Shown: positions 10,431 through 20,708 of the stretch, in pieces
How positions within the stretch are numbered: position 1 is the first letter of the stretch
Layout of the letters: every line of letters starts with the position of its first letter
Assembly (NCBI GenBank): GCA_031772625.1
Contig: CM062810.1
Span: 707,781,584-707,845,583 of the forward strand
Direction: 5' to 3'
From: Pinus tabuliformis
Taxonomy: Eukaryota; Streptophyta; Pinopsida; Pinales; Pinaceae
DNA length: 64,000 nt
Position numbers and translations under genes: made by a program
The notes under the pieces: generated by a model
The model's input: only the letters and a program-made list of their open reading frames with translations
Databases searched by the model: none
What the model was told of the DNA's origin: nothing

Positions 10431-12312
10431 ATTGTAAAAGAGTCAATCTGCCTAGAGTCGAAACTTTGGGAAATTGGTTGATTGATAGTGGTGCCTCAAG
10501 GCACTTCACCGAGTATAAGGAAGCTCTTTCAAATCTAATTGAAAGGGATACAAATTTATAAATTATCCTTGGAGACAATGCCACCTATCCCATGAAGGGA
10601 GTTGGGAATGCTACTCTTCAATTAAATCAAGGTAATACCATTCATCTACAAGAAGTACTATATGTACCCGATCTAAAGAAGAACCTGGTATCTATCTTGG
10701 CGATGGAGGACAAAGGATTCAAGGTGGAATTCATCGATGGAAAGGTACATGTGTGGAATCAAAATTTCAAAGATGCATTTACACTTGGCTTCAAGGTTGA
10801 TAGCCTATATCAAGTTGGAGGAAGCCCATTGGGAGCTATGTCTTGCAACACATCATTTCAATCTAAATTATGGTACCGTAGGTTTGCTCATTTACATTAT
10901 AAAGCTATTCCCGATGCGAAGAATACGGTGAGAGGTATGCCCAAATTTGAAGTAGAACATGAAGGTGTTGGTCGGGGGTATGCCAGAGGAAAGCATACAA
11001 GGGGACGATTTCCCTCAAGTGATAGCAAGAATACTGACATATTTCAATTAATTCATTTTGATCTATCTGGTACAATTCCCATGAACTCACTGGGAGGATA
11101 TTTATATTATGTTGTATTTATAGATGACTTCACTCGAAATACTTTGATATATTTCTTGAAGAAGAAGGATGAAGTATTCTCATGGTTCTGATCTTTCAAA
11201 GCTTTGGTCGAAAATCAGATGGGGAAGAAGATCAAAATATTGAGGACCGATAATGGAACCAAATATGAATTAAATGAGTTCAAACATTATTGTATAGAAG
11301 CTGGCATCAAGAGGGAGACTACTACCACATATACTCCTGAGAAAAATGGTGTTGTTGAAAGGAAGAACCGTTCTATCGTAGAAGCCACTCGTGTGATGAT
11401 TCATGATCAAAGCCTTCCGAAGTTCTTATGGGCCAAAGCTGAAAACACCGCCATGTATGTTTAAAATAGATTCCCTCATCAAGCGTTAGACTCCAAGACT
11501 CCCGTAGAAGTTTTCATCGGTAAGAAACTTGATGTTTCTCACATTAGAATTTTTGGTAGCCTCATATATTTTCATGTGTCAAAAGGAAAGAGAAGAAAAT
11601 TGGATGCTTATGGGAAGAAAGGAACATTTATGGTCTACAATGAAACTTCTAAGGCATATAGAGTCTATGTGCCTGGTCAAAGAGAAGTGGAGATAAGTCA
11701 TGATATCACTTTCGATGTGGATGCTGCCCTTAGGAAGATTAGTAACCTTCCTCTTCCAAGGAAGGACAAAGAAGCAGATTCCTTAAAGCAGGGAGAATCA
11801 CATGATGAGAAAATTCCCGATGCTCAAGGACCAATGGATCCCATTGATCCACCCCCTCATGATTCCTCCTCCTTGAAAAGGAGACCCTCATGGCTTAAGG
11901 AGACTTTCGAAGATGCCGAGAGACATGTTGCACCCAGGGTGACATTTCGTGAAGGTAAGAAGCCAAATAGGTACCAAGGGTACTTAACTGCGATGAGAAC
12001 CATTGTTCAATCTAAGCCTTGCACATGCGAAGAAGTTGCCAAACACCAGGTTTGGAAGGATGTAATGAATGAACATTATGAGTCAATTATGAAGAATGAT
12101 GTCTGGGATGTGGTCCCTAGACCCAAGGACAAATTTGTTTTCACCTCAAAATGGCTCTTTAAGATCAAGCATGGAGATGATGGAAGTGCTGAAAAGTTCA
12201 AGGTCAGATTCGTTGCTCAAGGCTTCTCTCAAAAGGAAGGTGTAGATTATGATGAGATATTTGCATCAGTTTCCTGCTACACCACCATCTATTTGATTAT
12301 AGCCCTTACTAC
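10431..12312 (+). pseudogene. Copia pol, first part: protease, integrase, RT start
   Basis: In order: protease WLIDSGASRHFTEYKEA (DSGA intact), GAG-pre-integrase LWYRRFAHLHYKAIPDA, an integrase core with HFDLSG, RTDNGT and ERKNRS supplying D, D and E, and after 12000 the RT start (NDVWDVVPRPKDKF, SKWLFKIKHGDDGS, VRFVAQGFSQKEGVDYDE). In the zinc finger ahead of the core the CxxC is changed to GxxY (GVGRGYARGKH). In-frame stops occur near 10560, 11190 and 11463. Gag and the 5' LTR are absent. The frame is cut after the codons for ALTT by the 7.2-kb insertion and resumes at 19497. Confidence 0.9.
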
Positions 12313-13545
12313 TGTTAGCACTCAGGTTGTTCCCTTTGACTCCTAAGGGAATACGGCCGAGGTAACCACAGACCAATCTTTGGATCACAGGTTCTAGCCT
12401 ACCTGCAATCAGAGAGGGCTCTCTCTTTAGAATTTAGCTTTGTTTTAGTAATGTTTTAGGCTAGTTATGATGTACTGAATTTTGTTTAAAGTTTTGGTTG
12501 AATGATGTCTTCTAAAAGCTAAAATGTAATCTTCACGGGTTTCAGTCCATTGGGCAATGGAGTCTGTGATTATGTGTTCTTTGAGGTGTTGAGTGAGAGT
12601 GATGAAACTGCAGGGCCATATGGGTACTCATGCAACAATCTTCGAATTGCGGAATATGGATTATTTCTAGCCAGAGAGAGGCAACTAAGAATCTTTCACT
12701 AAGCTGGTGATATGGAGAAATGAAATATTACTCAGGAGCAGATCAGAATTCCTGAACAATATTTACTATGAAAGATTCAGTGTAAATGTGAGCAATTAAG
12801 AATTACACATTCATAACTAATTCTGAAGAAAACATTCATAACAACAAAGATTGAGTTTAGGGTGTTCAATGAACAAATCCTGAACTATTCTTCTTCTCTA
12901 CTGCTAAACCTATGAAACATACAACATAAGTGGATTATGAAAGAGCGGAATACATAATAACATGGTTCAGAAAACTTATTGTGACATGAAATAGCGCAGG
13001 AATCCTGTAGTAGCAAAAAAGCACACCACAACACTTCAAACAATTCAGAACTTCAGAAATTCCATTAGCTTCTTGTATTGAAAGTCTGAATTTACAGCAT
13101 AGCTCCGTAGAAGAAAAATCAACAACCCCAATAAGTTTATGCATGGGGATATATATACAATCGTTTTACAAAATATCTTAACGATGAGTCATTTGCTCAA
13201 TAACTTTCTTTACCAACTTTCAAAGATAGCAGATGCAACAGTTATTGCTTCTTTAAATGAACAATGAATGACTGTTCACTTCTGTCGGAAATTCTTTGAC
13301 TTTTTGGGGCAACTGGGTTGGTCGGGTGCATCGCACTGATTCTGAGTAATATGCCCTTTACTGTTTTGTCGTGGTGCGACTATCTCAGCCCCGTCATCTG
13401 CATCTTTCGGTCCTGCTTTGGTGGTAAAATTTGATTGCTGAGTTGGCCCTGTCCACTCCTTTTCCCAGTCAGAGCAAATATATTAATTTTCTGAAAATGC
13501 TGACTTGTGATCGATATACAAAAATTTGGTGAACAACCTGTTTCT
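12313..13545. other. Left arm of the 7.2-kb element
   Basis: About 1.2 kb without a convincing coding frame, lying downstream of the unknown gene. It would hold that gene's 3' UTR and polyadenylation region. On the minus strand a TATATATA stretch lies at about 13150. I see no match to the right arm of the element. Confidence 0.5.
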
Positions 13546-14055
13546 TCACAACAGTGTTTGTATCATGCCCGTCCACCATTCCTGTGTAGGCAATTGGTGT
13601 CTTAGGATTATGCCAAAAGTCTCATCTGCCTCAGTATATTTGTAATAGTTTGGAGGCACTTCAAAAAGATGTCTAATCTCATTCATAATAAAAAATAAAT
13701 TCTCTATTTTTTCATAGAGACTCTGCTCAGATGGAGGCCCTGTTTCCTCTGGGGCACTTGCTGATGCAGTGATCTGGTTTGTGGCGTATGTATTGACTCT
13801 TTTAGCATAGTTTTCATGAGATAGTAGCCTTCCTGCACTGGTTACCAAGCTGGGAAGACCTCTGTTATGTAATGCTATAATTTTCTCAATGAATTTGTTC
13901 ACCTCTGTCTGCATTTCTTGGCACCTTCTATCCAGTGTCTGTACATGATTTCTCAAAGTAAGCACTCTCTTTACTAGTAAAATGGTATCAGTTTTGTTAG
14001 TGATACCCATTGCTGCCAGCTGGGGGCCAGTGCGATTGTTAAGGACATTGATCAT
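13546..14055 (-). CDS. C-terminal segment of the unknown gene (169 aa, shifted frame)
   Basis: The ATG overlaps the previous stop as ATGA. The protein begins MINVLNNRTGPQLAAMGITN and is mostly helical, ending NYYKYTEADETFGIILRHQL then PTQEWWTGMIQTLL. Composition matches the upstream segments, so a one-base shift in a once continuous gene is likely. A genuine second cistron read by stop-restart is possible but less likely in plant nuclear DNA. Confidence 0.5.
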   Translation of the reverse strand: MINVLNNRTGPQLAAMGITNKTDTILLVKRVLTLRNHVQTLDRRCQEMQTEVNKFIEKIIALHNRGLPSLVTSAGRLLSHENYAKRVNTYATNQITASASAPEETGPPSEQSLYEKIENLFFIMNEIRHLFEVPPNYYKYTEADETFGIILRHQLPTQEWWTGMIQTLL

Positions 14056-15269
14056 ATTTCAGGCATATTGCCTAGAGATGCTCTTGCTCTTTGACTTTCT
14101 TTTTGGGCCCTGCCTATGAGATCCATATGTTCATGAATAGTTTCAATATATTGCCACTGGTCTGTAATAGATTGACCAATATTGGCCCACAGGATTTTCT
14201 TGATTTCAGCTACAACCTTATCAAGAGAGAGCTCTTTCTCCAGTTCCTTTATTCTCTTCTCAAGGGCCCTTACCTCTCTTGTTTTTTCAGCTACACTTTG
14301 CTTTGATTTATCATACTTTTCTTCAATGGTAGCCAATTTATCCTTGGTCTCTTTTAGTTCAGCCATTTGTGCTTCTAAAGCCTCAAGCTCCTTCATCATG
14401 TTCTGCATGCTTAGGCTGGGTTCCTGTTCTAGTGTTGTTGCTGGCGCTGATATTCCTATAGCTGGTGCTGAGGTTGAAGGGCCTGCCTCTGATGTTTGTC
14501 CGGTGGGAGGACCTATTGTAGATGTATGTGTTGGCTGCATTGGTAATTCAGCTTGTTTTGTTTTCAATGCTACCTCCAGTGCACTCTCTGTTTCCATCAA
14601 TCTTTTGTATAAACTTAGGAGTAAAGCCACCACATCCTGATCCTTCTTTTGCTCTGCCACCTCCCCAGTCTGAGGGTGAAGGGTAGCTGGCAGCTTGATA
14701 TGCTTTCTCATAGCTGCTATGTCTTCATCTCTTTTCTTTAACAGTGCCTGCACACCCTTAGGGTCCTTTGGATCATGACCCAACTCTATAATGATCTCTT
14801 CCAAGGACTTGATTCTGTTGTCCTTGGCTTGAGATGATGCCTTTTCTAATTCAAGCTGGGCAGTAGTATTGTGTAAAGAATTTTGTAATTGGTGTGCCAG
14901 TAGGGTCTTATCATCTAATGTGGAATAGATCATCTCCCCGGTTTGCCTGTGTAGTTCAATCTGATCCATGGGGTGGATGTCTTTAGCAAAAACTTCCAAA
15001 TTAGTTCTGATATAATCGGCAGCTGTTTGAGGTTGCTGCATAGTAGGCCTAAAATGACTAAAAGTAATTTTTTGTTCTTGAATGTCATAAGCAGACATCA
15101 ATCTCTGCTGATTAGTTGGTGCCATTTTCAATAGTTGGTTGTAGATTTGGTATTTGAGGGGCTCATTCCTTTTCTTGATATCTACGAACTGCTGCTTGAT
15201 GCTAGAGTCTGCCTTAGATCGTTGCCTTGAAGAGCTCACCTCTGCCCCATGTGGCATGTCCTGTCCTTG
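14052..15269 (-). CDS. Coiled-coil segment of the unknown gene (about 405 aa)
   Basis: In frame with the central segment across the TAG at 15270. It begins QGQDMPHGAEVSSSRQRSK. Clear heptad-type stretches include MMKELEALEAQMAELKETK and REVRALEKRIKELEKELSL, separated by a Ser/Thr/Pro-rich loop (TSTIGPPTGQTSEAGPSTSA). It ends in TGA at 14052-14054, overlapping the ATG of the next frame. Oligomerisation through the coiled coil is the only role I would infer. Confidence 0.6.
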   Translation of the reverse strand, partial: QGQDMPHGAEVSSSRQRSKADSSIKQQFVDIKKRNEPLKYQIYNQLLKMAPTNQQRLMSAYDIQEQKITFSHFRPTMQQPQTAADYIRTNLEVFAKDIHPMDQIELHRQTGEMIYSTLDDKTLLAHQLQNSLHNTTAQLELEKASSQAKDNRIKSLEEIIIELGHDPKDPKGVQALLKKRDEDIAAMRKHIKLPATLHPQTGEVAEQKKDQDVVALLLSLYKRLMETESALEVALKTKQAELPMQPTHTSTIGPPTGQTSEAGPSTSAPAIGISAPATTLEQEPSLSMQNMMKELEALEAQMAELKETKDKLATIEEKYDKSKQSVAEKTREVRALEKRIKELEKELSLDKVVAEIKKILWANIGQSITDQWQYIETIHEHMDLIGRAQKESQRARASLGNMPEI

Positions 15270-16988
15270 CTATAAGGAACTGGCTGATGTTTCAATGCTA
15301 GGAGGGGGCATTGTATCAATTGGTCTCTCTGGTAATTCCTCCTCTGAAAAGGGATTTAGCCTCTGCCTTTTTTCTCCTTGTTGATCTGTTGAAGTAGTAA
15401 GAGGAGTGTCCTCTTGCCTATCCCTTTTCCTTGTTCTTTCCTCATTAGCAGGTGTTTGTAAAACCGAGGATTCAACTGTTACCTCCTGTCTCGGAGGGAT
15501 TTGCTCTTGTGTTTGCTGTTCTGTGGAGGCAGGTTCCTTGGCTGTACCTTCCTGCTGCTCTGCTTGCTGTTCCACATTTGGAGGTAACTCTTCTTGTTGT
15601 ACTGCTTTGCCTTTGGCCATGTTTGCTGCTTGATCAGTTGTTTTGGCAGGCTGCTGGGGAACGGTGGATGAAGAGGCAGCTTCTCCAAGATGCTGAGGGG
15701 CTGAAGACCAAACCTGTCCAAAATATTCCAAGTCAACTGCCTTTTCTAAAGTTTTAATGGCTCTTTCTGCTAATTCTTCTTCAGAATAATCTTCCACTAA
15801 GGTGCCTTCCCTCCATTCTTGTTGGTTAGCATGTTTTTCAATTTCTGGAATGCTAAAATGATCATAGGTGGCAAGCCTATACTTGATTTTTCTGAGGCTT
15901 ATGAAATGGTTAGGGTCATAGGGTGCCCAATAGAAGTTGGTCTTGAGGAGGAGGCCTTTTAGCATTTTGTCTGCTTCTTCCCAAGCTTCTTCCCTCTTAT
16001 TAAAGATGTATGGACCCAATTGATGCTTAATTTTTAGCTGTGCCTTCTTGTTTCTGCTATGGAAGTGAATCATATCTGCATTGCCGAACTGCCTGAAGTA
16101 TTCTAGTGCAAAGAGTCTCATGGGAACATATTTTGGTAGCCTGTATGGTGCTAACTCACAGCCATATATTCTGATCACTGTGTGGTCTTGGTAAAAGTAC
16201 CAATCTCCAATGCTATAGTTCTTAGAAAGCTGGAGGACTTTCTGCATATCATCAGTGACTCTAGGAGGAGGGGAACTCTGCAGCAGTGACAAGGCTGGGT
16301 GAATGAAGAGGTCAATAAACTCACAGTAATTGTATGGTGAGTAATGAATATGATGGCAGACTGATGTCCAGAACATTACAGATCTTCTATTTCCCTTTGC
16401 ATCTAGTTTCTTGAGAAAAAGAGGAAAGGCATCAGGCTGATTGTACAATAGCAGATGATATATATAAGAGGTGTACTTGAATACCCTCTCTCTCTCCAAG
16501 TTCATGAACTGTTCATGAATTTTGTTGGCTATAAATGTAGCATAGTCATACTGGACAACAGGGGGTTGTCCTGGGGTAAAAATGGATAGCACTACCAATG
16601 TTGTCTCATCCACAAACTCACTGGTTTTGAACCCTAGGATGGAGGATATCATGTCTACTAGCAGTCTCCCTATGTCATTGAACCAGACATGCAGATAAGG
16701 GGGAGGCTGCTTAGGCTGAAATTCTGGAAGCATAAACAATTGGCCAATTCTTGTAATTTGTGAGTTGGAGAGCTTGGCACCTTGCTCTAGTAAAAGCTGC
16801 ATAGTAAGAGGAACCAGTGGCTTTGTAGGTTGAAACTGTAGCATTTGGTTGATGGCTTCAGGGGTAATATGGAATAAGACAGAGCCTGAAGGACTCATAA
16901 CAACCCTTTGATTGGGGTCATAGTTTGTGCAGCACTGGTGAATTAAGTCAGGGAACTCATTGACCTGAGGGAGATAATAGATTGGCAA
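15270..16988 (-). CDS. Central segment of the unknown gene (572 aa)
   Basis: The segment is continuous with the preceding 62 codons apart from one TAG; the first in-frame codon here is TTG, so no independent ATG start is implied. Residues about 1-400 are rich in aromatic and hydrophobic residues with regular helices (for example SYIYHLLLYNQPDAFPLFLK), as in a folded domain. From about residue 420 composition changes to Gln, Glu, Pro and Thr (QQEELPPNVEQQAEQQEG), an unstructured linker. Basic clusters RTRKRDRQ and GEKRQRLNP could be nuclear localisation signals. It ends ETSASSL then TAG CAA. Confidence 0.6.
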   Translation of the reverse strand: MPIYYLPQVNEFPDLIHQCCTNYDPNQRVVMSPSGSVLFHITPEAINQMLQFQPTKPLVPLTMQLLLEQGAKLSNSQITRIGQLFMLPEFQPKQPPPYLHVWFNDIGRLLVDMISSILGFKTSEFVDETTLVVLSIFTPGQPPVVQYDYATFIANKIHEQFMNLERERVFKYTSYIYHLLLYNQPDAFPLFLKKLDAKGNRRSVMFWTSVCHHIHYSPYNYCEFIDLFIHPALSLLQSSPPPRVTDDMQKVLQLSKNYSIGDWYFYQDHTVIRIYGCELAPYRLPKYVPMRLFALEYFRQFGNADMIHFHSRNKKAQLKIKHQLGPYIFNKREEAWEEADKMLKGLLLKTNFYWAPYDPNHFISLRKIKYRLATYDHFSIPEIEKHANQQEWREGTLVEDYSEEELAERAIKTLEKAVDLEYFGQVWSSAPQHLGEAASSSTVPQQPAKTTDQAANMAKGKAVQQEELPPNVEQQAEQQEGTAKEPASTEQQTQEQIPPRQEVTVESSVLQTPANEERTRKRDRQEDTPLTTSTDQQGEKRQRLNPFSEEELPERPIDTMPPPSIETSASSL

Positions 16989-16997
16989 ATGGGATTT

Positions 16998-17186
16998 CTA
17001 GATTCCCAGAAGGTCTGTACCATCTCTGTGTTTCTTTCTTAACTCGCAAACTATTTCTATGTGGTATTTGTTACACAGCTCTACAGTTTCTCTCATCTGA
17101 TAATCTCTGTCTGCAAGGGCCAACCATTCTAGGTCCTTATGTGGGGCATTCAATGGTGCAATGTTTAATGCCACAGGGGTCTCCAT
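16998..17186 (-). CDS. N-terminal segment of the unknown gene (62 aa before first TAG)
   Basis: Starts METPVALNIAPLNAPHKDLE and ends with DGTDLLGI before TAG. The next codons (K S H L P I Y Y) stay in the same frame and lead straight into the 15270-16988 segment, so this is the natural start of the longer gene. The TAG could have arisen from CAG by one transition. It lies about 570 bases downstream of a TATATAA motif near 17756. Confidence 0.55.
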   Translation of the reverse strand: METPVALNIAPLNAPHKDLEWLALADRDYQMRETVELCNKYHIEIVCELRKKHRDGTDLLGI

Positions 17187-17754
17187 GGTTAACTGACACT
17201 TGAAATTGTTTTTGAACTTGATTTTCCGGGCACAGCAATATAGAGCAATGAATTTTCAATAAGCAGGGCAATTTGCAGAGAGAACAAGGTAAATAGGGGT
17301 GAAACTGAGTTGAAATGCTCCGGGGAGAGATTCAAAGAGCAAATGCTGGGATTGAGAATTGCTTTTTCGGTGGGTTTGTCTGGCAATGGTTTAGATTTGC
17401 AAATGCGCAATAAGTTGTGAATTTGTGATAATTTGGCACAATGGGGGACCTCTGTAGGTGAATTTGGGATTACAGTGTGGAAATGAAACTCCGGTTACTG
17501 AGGATTCCTAGCAATTCCTGTGTTTTCCCTCTTTTCTTGTTTGCTTTAGTGAATTATGCAAAGACCAAGGCACGCAGAGGGAAACTGATAAATACCTGGG
17601 CACAGTATGACAATGGTGTTTCAGGTCAGGTGGACACACGGCGCCAGCAGCGAGAGAGCAAGCTCCAAAGTTGGCGTATAAGCAACGTAAATATTCATGC
17701 AGGAGTACAGTGTGTATTTCGGCGAAAAGAGGGGAAAAAACGATTTCTGCGCCA

Positions 17755-18290
17755 TTATATAAAAAATTTGGTATTTGGCACCTTTTTGGTGGATGACGTC
17801 ATCATGACGTCAACGGTCCGACAAAGTACGGAGGAGTGACGTGGCGGCTGGTGGTTAGGAGTGACGTGGACGGGCGATATGGCAGACAGGTTTGAGGAAC
17901 GACGGGGAGTGGGATGAGGTAGAGCTGATGTGGAGATGACGTGGGGCGGGAGCGGGACAGTGGTAATCAAAAGCGGTTAGTGGTATTTATCGGATCACCA
18001 AGAGTACGAGCCCGATAATGGTCAGAGGTCACCCGCTCCAATAACAGGCGGGCACGCGTCCTCGGCCCTACGTCACCCTCTGACAAATTTCGGGCGGTAA
18101 CGGGCGGATGTAAGGGGTGGTCCGAAATCAATGTGGGCCGTCGGATGGGAGGGCCCGGATCTGACGGACGACGGGCATCGGATGTGCGAAGGCGATACGA
18201 CGGGTCCCGGCGGGGATTTTTTATATTTTTTGTTTTTTGGTGGGGCGCGCCGAAATACGGACTTTGGATAAGCGGAGAAAAGTCGGTTTT
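17755..18290 (-). promoter_or_regulatory. CpG-rich putative promoter with TGACGT array
   Basis: Upstream of the unknown gene the DNA changes to CpG-rich. Six ACGT-core sites occur: TGACGTCA at 17794 and 17805, TGACGTGG at 17837, 17862 and 17937, and CTACGTCAC at 18068. TGACGT is the binding core of plant bZIP (TGA/CRE type) factors. A palindromic TTATATAA at about 17755-17762 could serve as a TATA box on either strand. Retained CpG is unusual in a window otherwise depleted by decay, which suggests youth or lack of methylation. Promoter function is inferred. Confidence 0.5.
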
Positions 18291-19496
18291 TTAACAAAAT
18301 TTATACAATGGCATGGATAATGCACTGTTAAGGGTTTGCAAAGGGGATAAGGGTAGGAACGGGTTATTGAACTAACCAAGTGTTAATTCAATCCCCAACT
18401 TTTAAGTGAACCAAATATCAGAACCCTTTGATTCTGTATCATTCTCCAAACTTTGAAAATATGGCTATAATGCCCAAGGGGGGTATTTACATATTTTTTG
18501 GGCTTTTCTCACAATAGTGCTATAGTAGTAGGGGAAAAGGGGCACTTAGGGATTTAGATAATAAAGTTAGAAGTCAATATGAATTGGGGATATGAAAGAT
18601 TGAAAGTGAGGAATAGAGAACTAAGTTTAGTGAGTAAACCTAGATTTTTGGAAGTAGATGGGGAATGATTTTACACAAGAAATGTGGCTTCTTTTTGGAG
18701 AAGAAGGTGAAAACATGTCATGAATTTTTCCAAGGAGAAATACCAGAAGGACTAATTTAGGAAGGTCCTAAAGTCCTCTAGGGGATGTTAGAAAGAGAGT
18801 CTTTGGGCAAAACAGGGGGAGTTAGTCATGCTTCTATACTTTACCTTCAAAATGCTGTTCTATACTTTGCCTTCAAAATGCTGCATAGATACCTCTGCAA
18901 TTGCTAAGATGTGCCTTCTTGATCAAGGCCAAAACTGAATAGGATCACGATTCTGCAACTTCTGGCTACCTACCCAGCCTAGTACCTAGCATTTTTTGTT
19001 ACTTCAGGGAGGGTGCACTTAGACTTGCAAACCCTCATATGCTCTTTTCTTTTTGCTGCCCTACTATCTAAATCTACCCTTATATCTTCCAAGGGCCCAG
19101 ATTAAGCTAGTGGGCTCCTTCCTTTCTCTATCCAACTAGTCATCTGTCAAACTTGAACTGTTTGAACAGGTACTCATTACCTATTCTAAAACAAGCAATT
19201 TAAAACATGGCATGGCCCAGTTTGAACTATTGAGCCATACATCAAGATAATAGTGGTATTTTGATTGGCCACTTTCCTGGTCTTTCTTTGGGGTTCATTT
19301 CAATTGTTTTTTCTTTTGACCAGTTCATTTTCTTGCCTTTTGATTATTCTTTTAAGGCATACCCTCTTTACATTTTTTAACCTTTTGCTTTGTCCACAAA
19401 ATAAAATGGAACCTTTGTATCACCAAAGATGAACATTTTTAGCACTTCCACTGTCAATCATGAAATATGAAACCCTATTGGTATAGGAGGCTAACA
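18291..19496. other. Right arm of the 7.2-kb element
   Basis: No convincing gene. A 26-bp direct repeat lies at 18832-18857 and 18858-18883. Close to the right terminus the minus strand can be read as FMIDSGSAKNVHLW, which resembles a copia protease start, but the frame stops at once and no other copia feature follows. Confidence 0.4.
18832..18883. repeat. 26-bp tandem duplication
   Basis: Two adjacent copies of a unit starting TTCTATACTTT and ending CAAAATGCTG differ at one base (TACC against TGCC). Confidence 0.9.
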
Positions 19497-20708
19497 ACTA
19501 CCTCGCAAGGATGGAATCTTCATCTGATGGATGTCAAGACTACTTTCTTGCATGGTTCACTTAAGGAGGAAGTCTATGTAGAACAAACTAAGGGGTTCGA
19601 AGTTCAAGATCGTCAGCTACATGTATGCAGGTTGAATAAATCCCTCTATGGGTTGAAGCAAGCACCCTAGGCTTGGTATGAAAGGATCTATATCTATCTA
19701 ATGAAGCTGGGATTTACGAGAAGTGAAGCTGATCAGAACCTTTATTTTAAGGTTGAGAATGATAGACCTCTCATCTTGTTACTCTACGTGGTTGATCTAT
19801 TTCTAACAGGTGCATACCCTTTTATTCATCAATATAAGAGGGAGTTGGCTTACGAATTTGAAATGAAGGGCCTAGGATTGATGCATTATTTCCTAGGGTT
19901 GGAGGTCTGGAAAAATCCAGGTGAGATTTTCCTTTCTCAAGGAAAATATATTGTGAAGATACTTGAAATATTTGGGATGGTGGACTGAAAGTCTGTGACT
20001 ACTCCAATGGAACTTAACTTCAAGAAGTTATGTGGAAGTGCTACCTCACCCGATTTGGGAAATCCTTCTGAGTACCATCAACTCAAAGGGGCCCTAATGT
20101 TCTTGGTAAACTCTCGTATGGACATATGTTTTACAGTGAATACATTGAGCTAATTTATGGTTGAGCCTCATCACATACATTGGATTGCTTCCAAGAATCT
20201 CTTGAGATATCTCTAAGGCAAAATCACTTATGGATTGAGATACACTACCGGGAATGTGAGGCTCCATGGTTACTTTGATGTAGACTGGGTTGGTAGTGTG
20301 GTGGATCGCAAAAGCACATCTGGATGTTGTTTCTCTCTAGGTTCTGCTTCGATATCATGGATGAGTAGGAAGTAGAAGTCGGTTTCCTTGAGCACCGCTG
20401 AGGCTGAATATATTGCTACTAGTTTGGCTTCCTGTGAAGTTGTCTGGTTGAGGAAGCTCTTTAGTGAGTTATTTGGACATGTGTTGGATACCACCGTGAT
20501 CTTCTATGACAAGTAGAGTGGGATTTGTTTTTACGAGAATCCCGTGTTTAATGATCTCTCCAAGAATATTGATATCAGGTACCACTTTATCCAAGATATG
20601 GTACAACAGGGAGCAATAAGGCTCCATCATATTGGGACCGATGAGCAAGTCACTAATATTCTTATGAAGACCCTCAAGAAGGTCAAATTCTTAGCCTTCC
20701 GTGAATGA
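19497..20708 (+). pseudogene. Copia pol, second part: RT and RNase H
   Basis: Continues the copia interrupted at 12312. RT motifs: QGWNLHLMDVKTTFLHGSL, QTKGFEVQDRQLHVCRLNKS, LYGLKQAP, then LLYVVDLFLTGA where the catalytic YVDD has become YVVD. Next come FEMKGLGLMHYFLGLEVW and RNase H with DVDWVGSVVDRKSTSGCCFS and LSTAEAEYIATSLASCEVVW, followed by IDIRYHFIQDMVQQG. Several stops (19668, 19986, 20152 and others) and the lost Asp make it inactive. Confidence 0.9.

Larger units (their letters stand above)
13546..17186 (-). pseudogene. Unknown large gene, about 1,200 codons, with two amber stops and one shift
   Basis: I do not recognise this protein. From ATG at 17186 one frame runs leftward to 14052, interrupted only by TAG at 16998-17000 and TAG at 15270-15272; a second frame overlaps the end by the bases ATGA at 14052-14055 and continues to 13546. 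The product would have a globular N-terminal region of about 480 residues, a Q/E/P-rich linker with basic clusters (RTRKRDRQ, GEKRQRLNP), a long coiled coil, and a helical C-terminus. No zinc knuckle, protease, RT, integrase or transposase motif is visible. A diverged relative lies at 60079-62303. A Gag-like structural protein or a transposon accessory protein are guesses only. Confidence 0.6.
12313..19496 (-). mobile_element. 7.2-kb inserted element of unknown type carrying an unrecognised large gene
   Basis: The insertion splits a copia RT. Both sides carry ACTAC (12308-12312 and 19497-19501); removing the insert plus one copy restores the codons for ALTTSQGWNLH exactly. The ends are TGTTAGC on the left and GCTAACA on the right, a 7-bp inverted pair. 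TG...CA ends with a 5-bp duplication are typical of LTR retrotransposon insertion, yet I could not find the left-end sequence repeated near the right end or the reverse. No RT, integrase or DDE transposase motif was seen inside. Contents: a minus-strand gene at 13546-17186, a CpG-rich block at 17790-18290, and non-coding arms. It could be a non-autonomous LTR-type element with rearranged ends, or a DNA transposon. Confidence 0.7.

Noticed and set aside
15154..15757. Plus-strand open frames over the unknown gene (Ser/Cys/Leu-rich)
   Set aside because: They are antisense shadows of the Q/E/P-rich linker, without any domain.
19400..19470. Copia protease start (FMIDSGSAKN) on the minus strand near the right end of the 7.2-kb element
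   Set aside because: The frame stops after a few residues and no other copia motif follows.
18327..19496. A possible LTR starting at TGTTAAGGG (18327) as the partner of the left end at 12313
   Set aside because: Only the first few bases agree; the following sequence does not match the left end.
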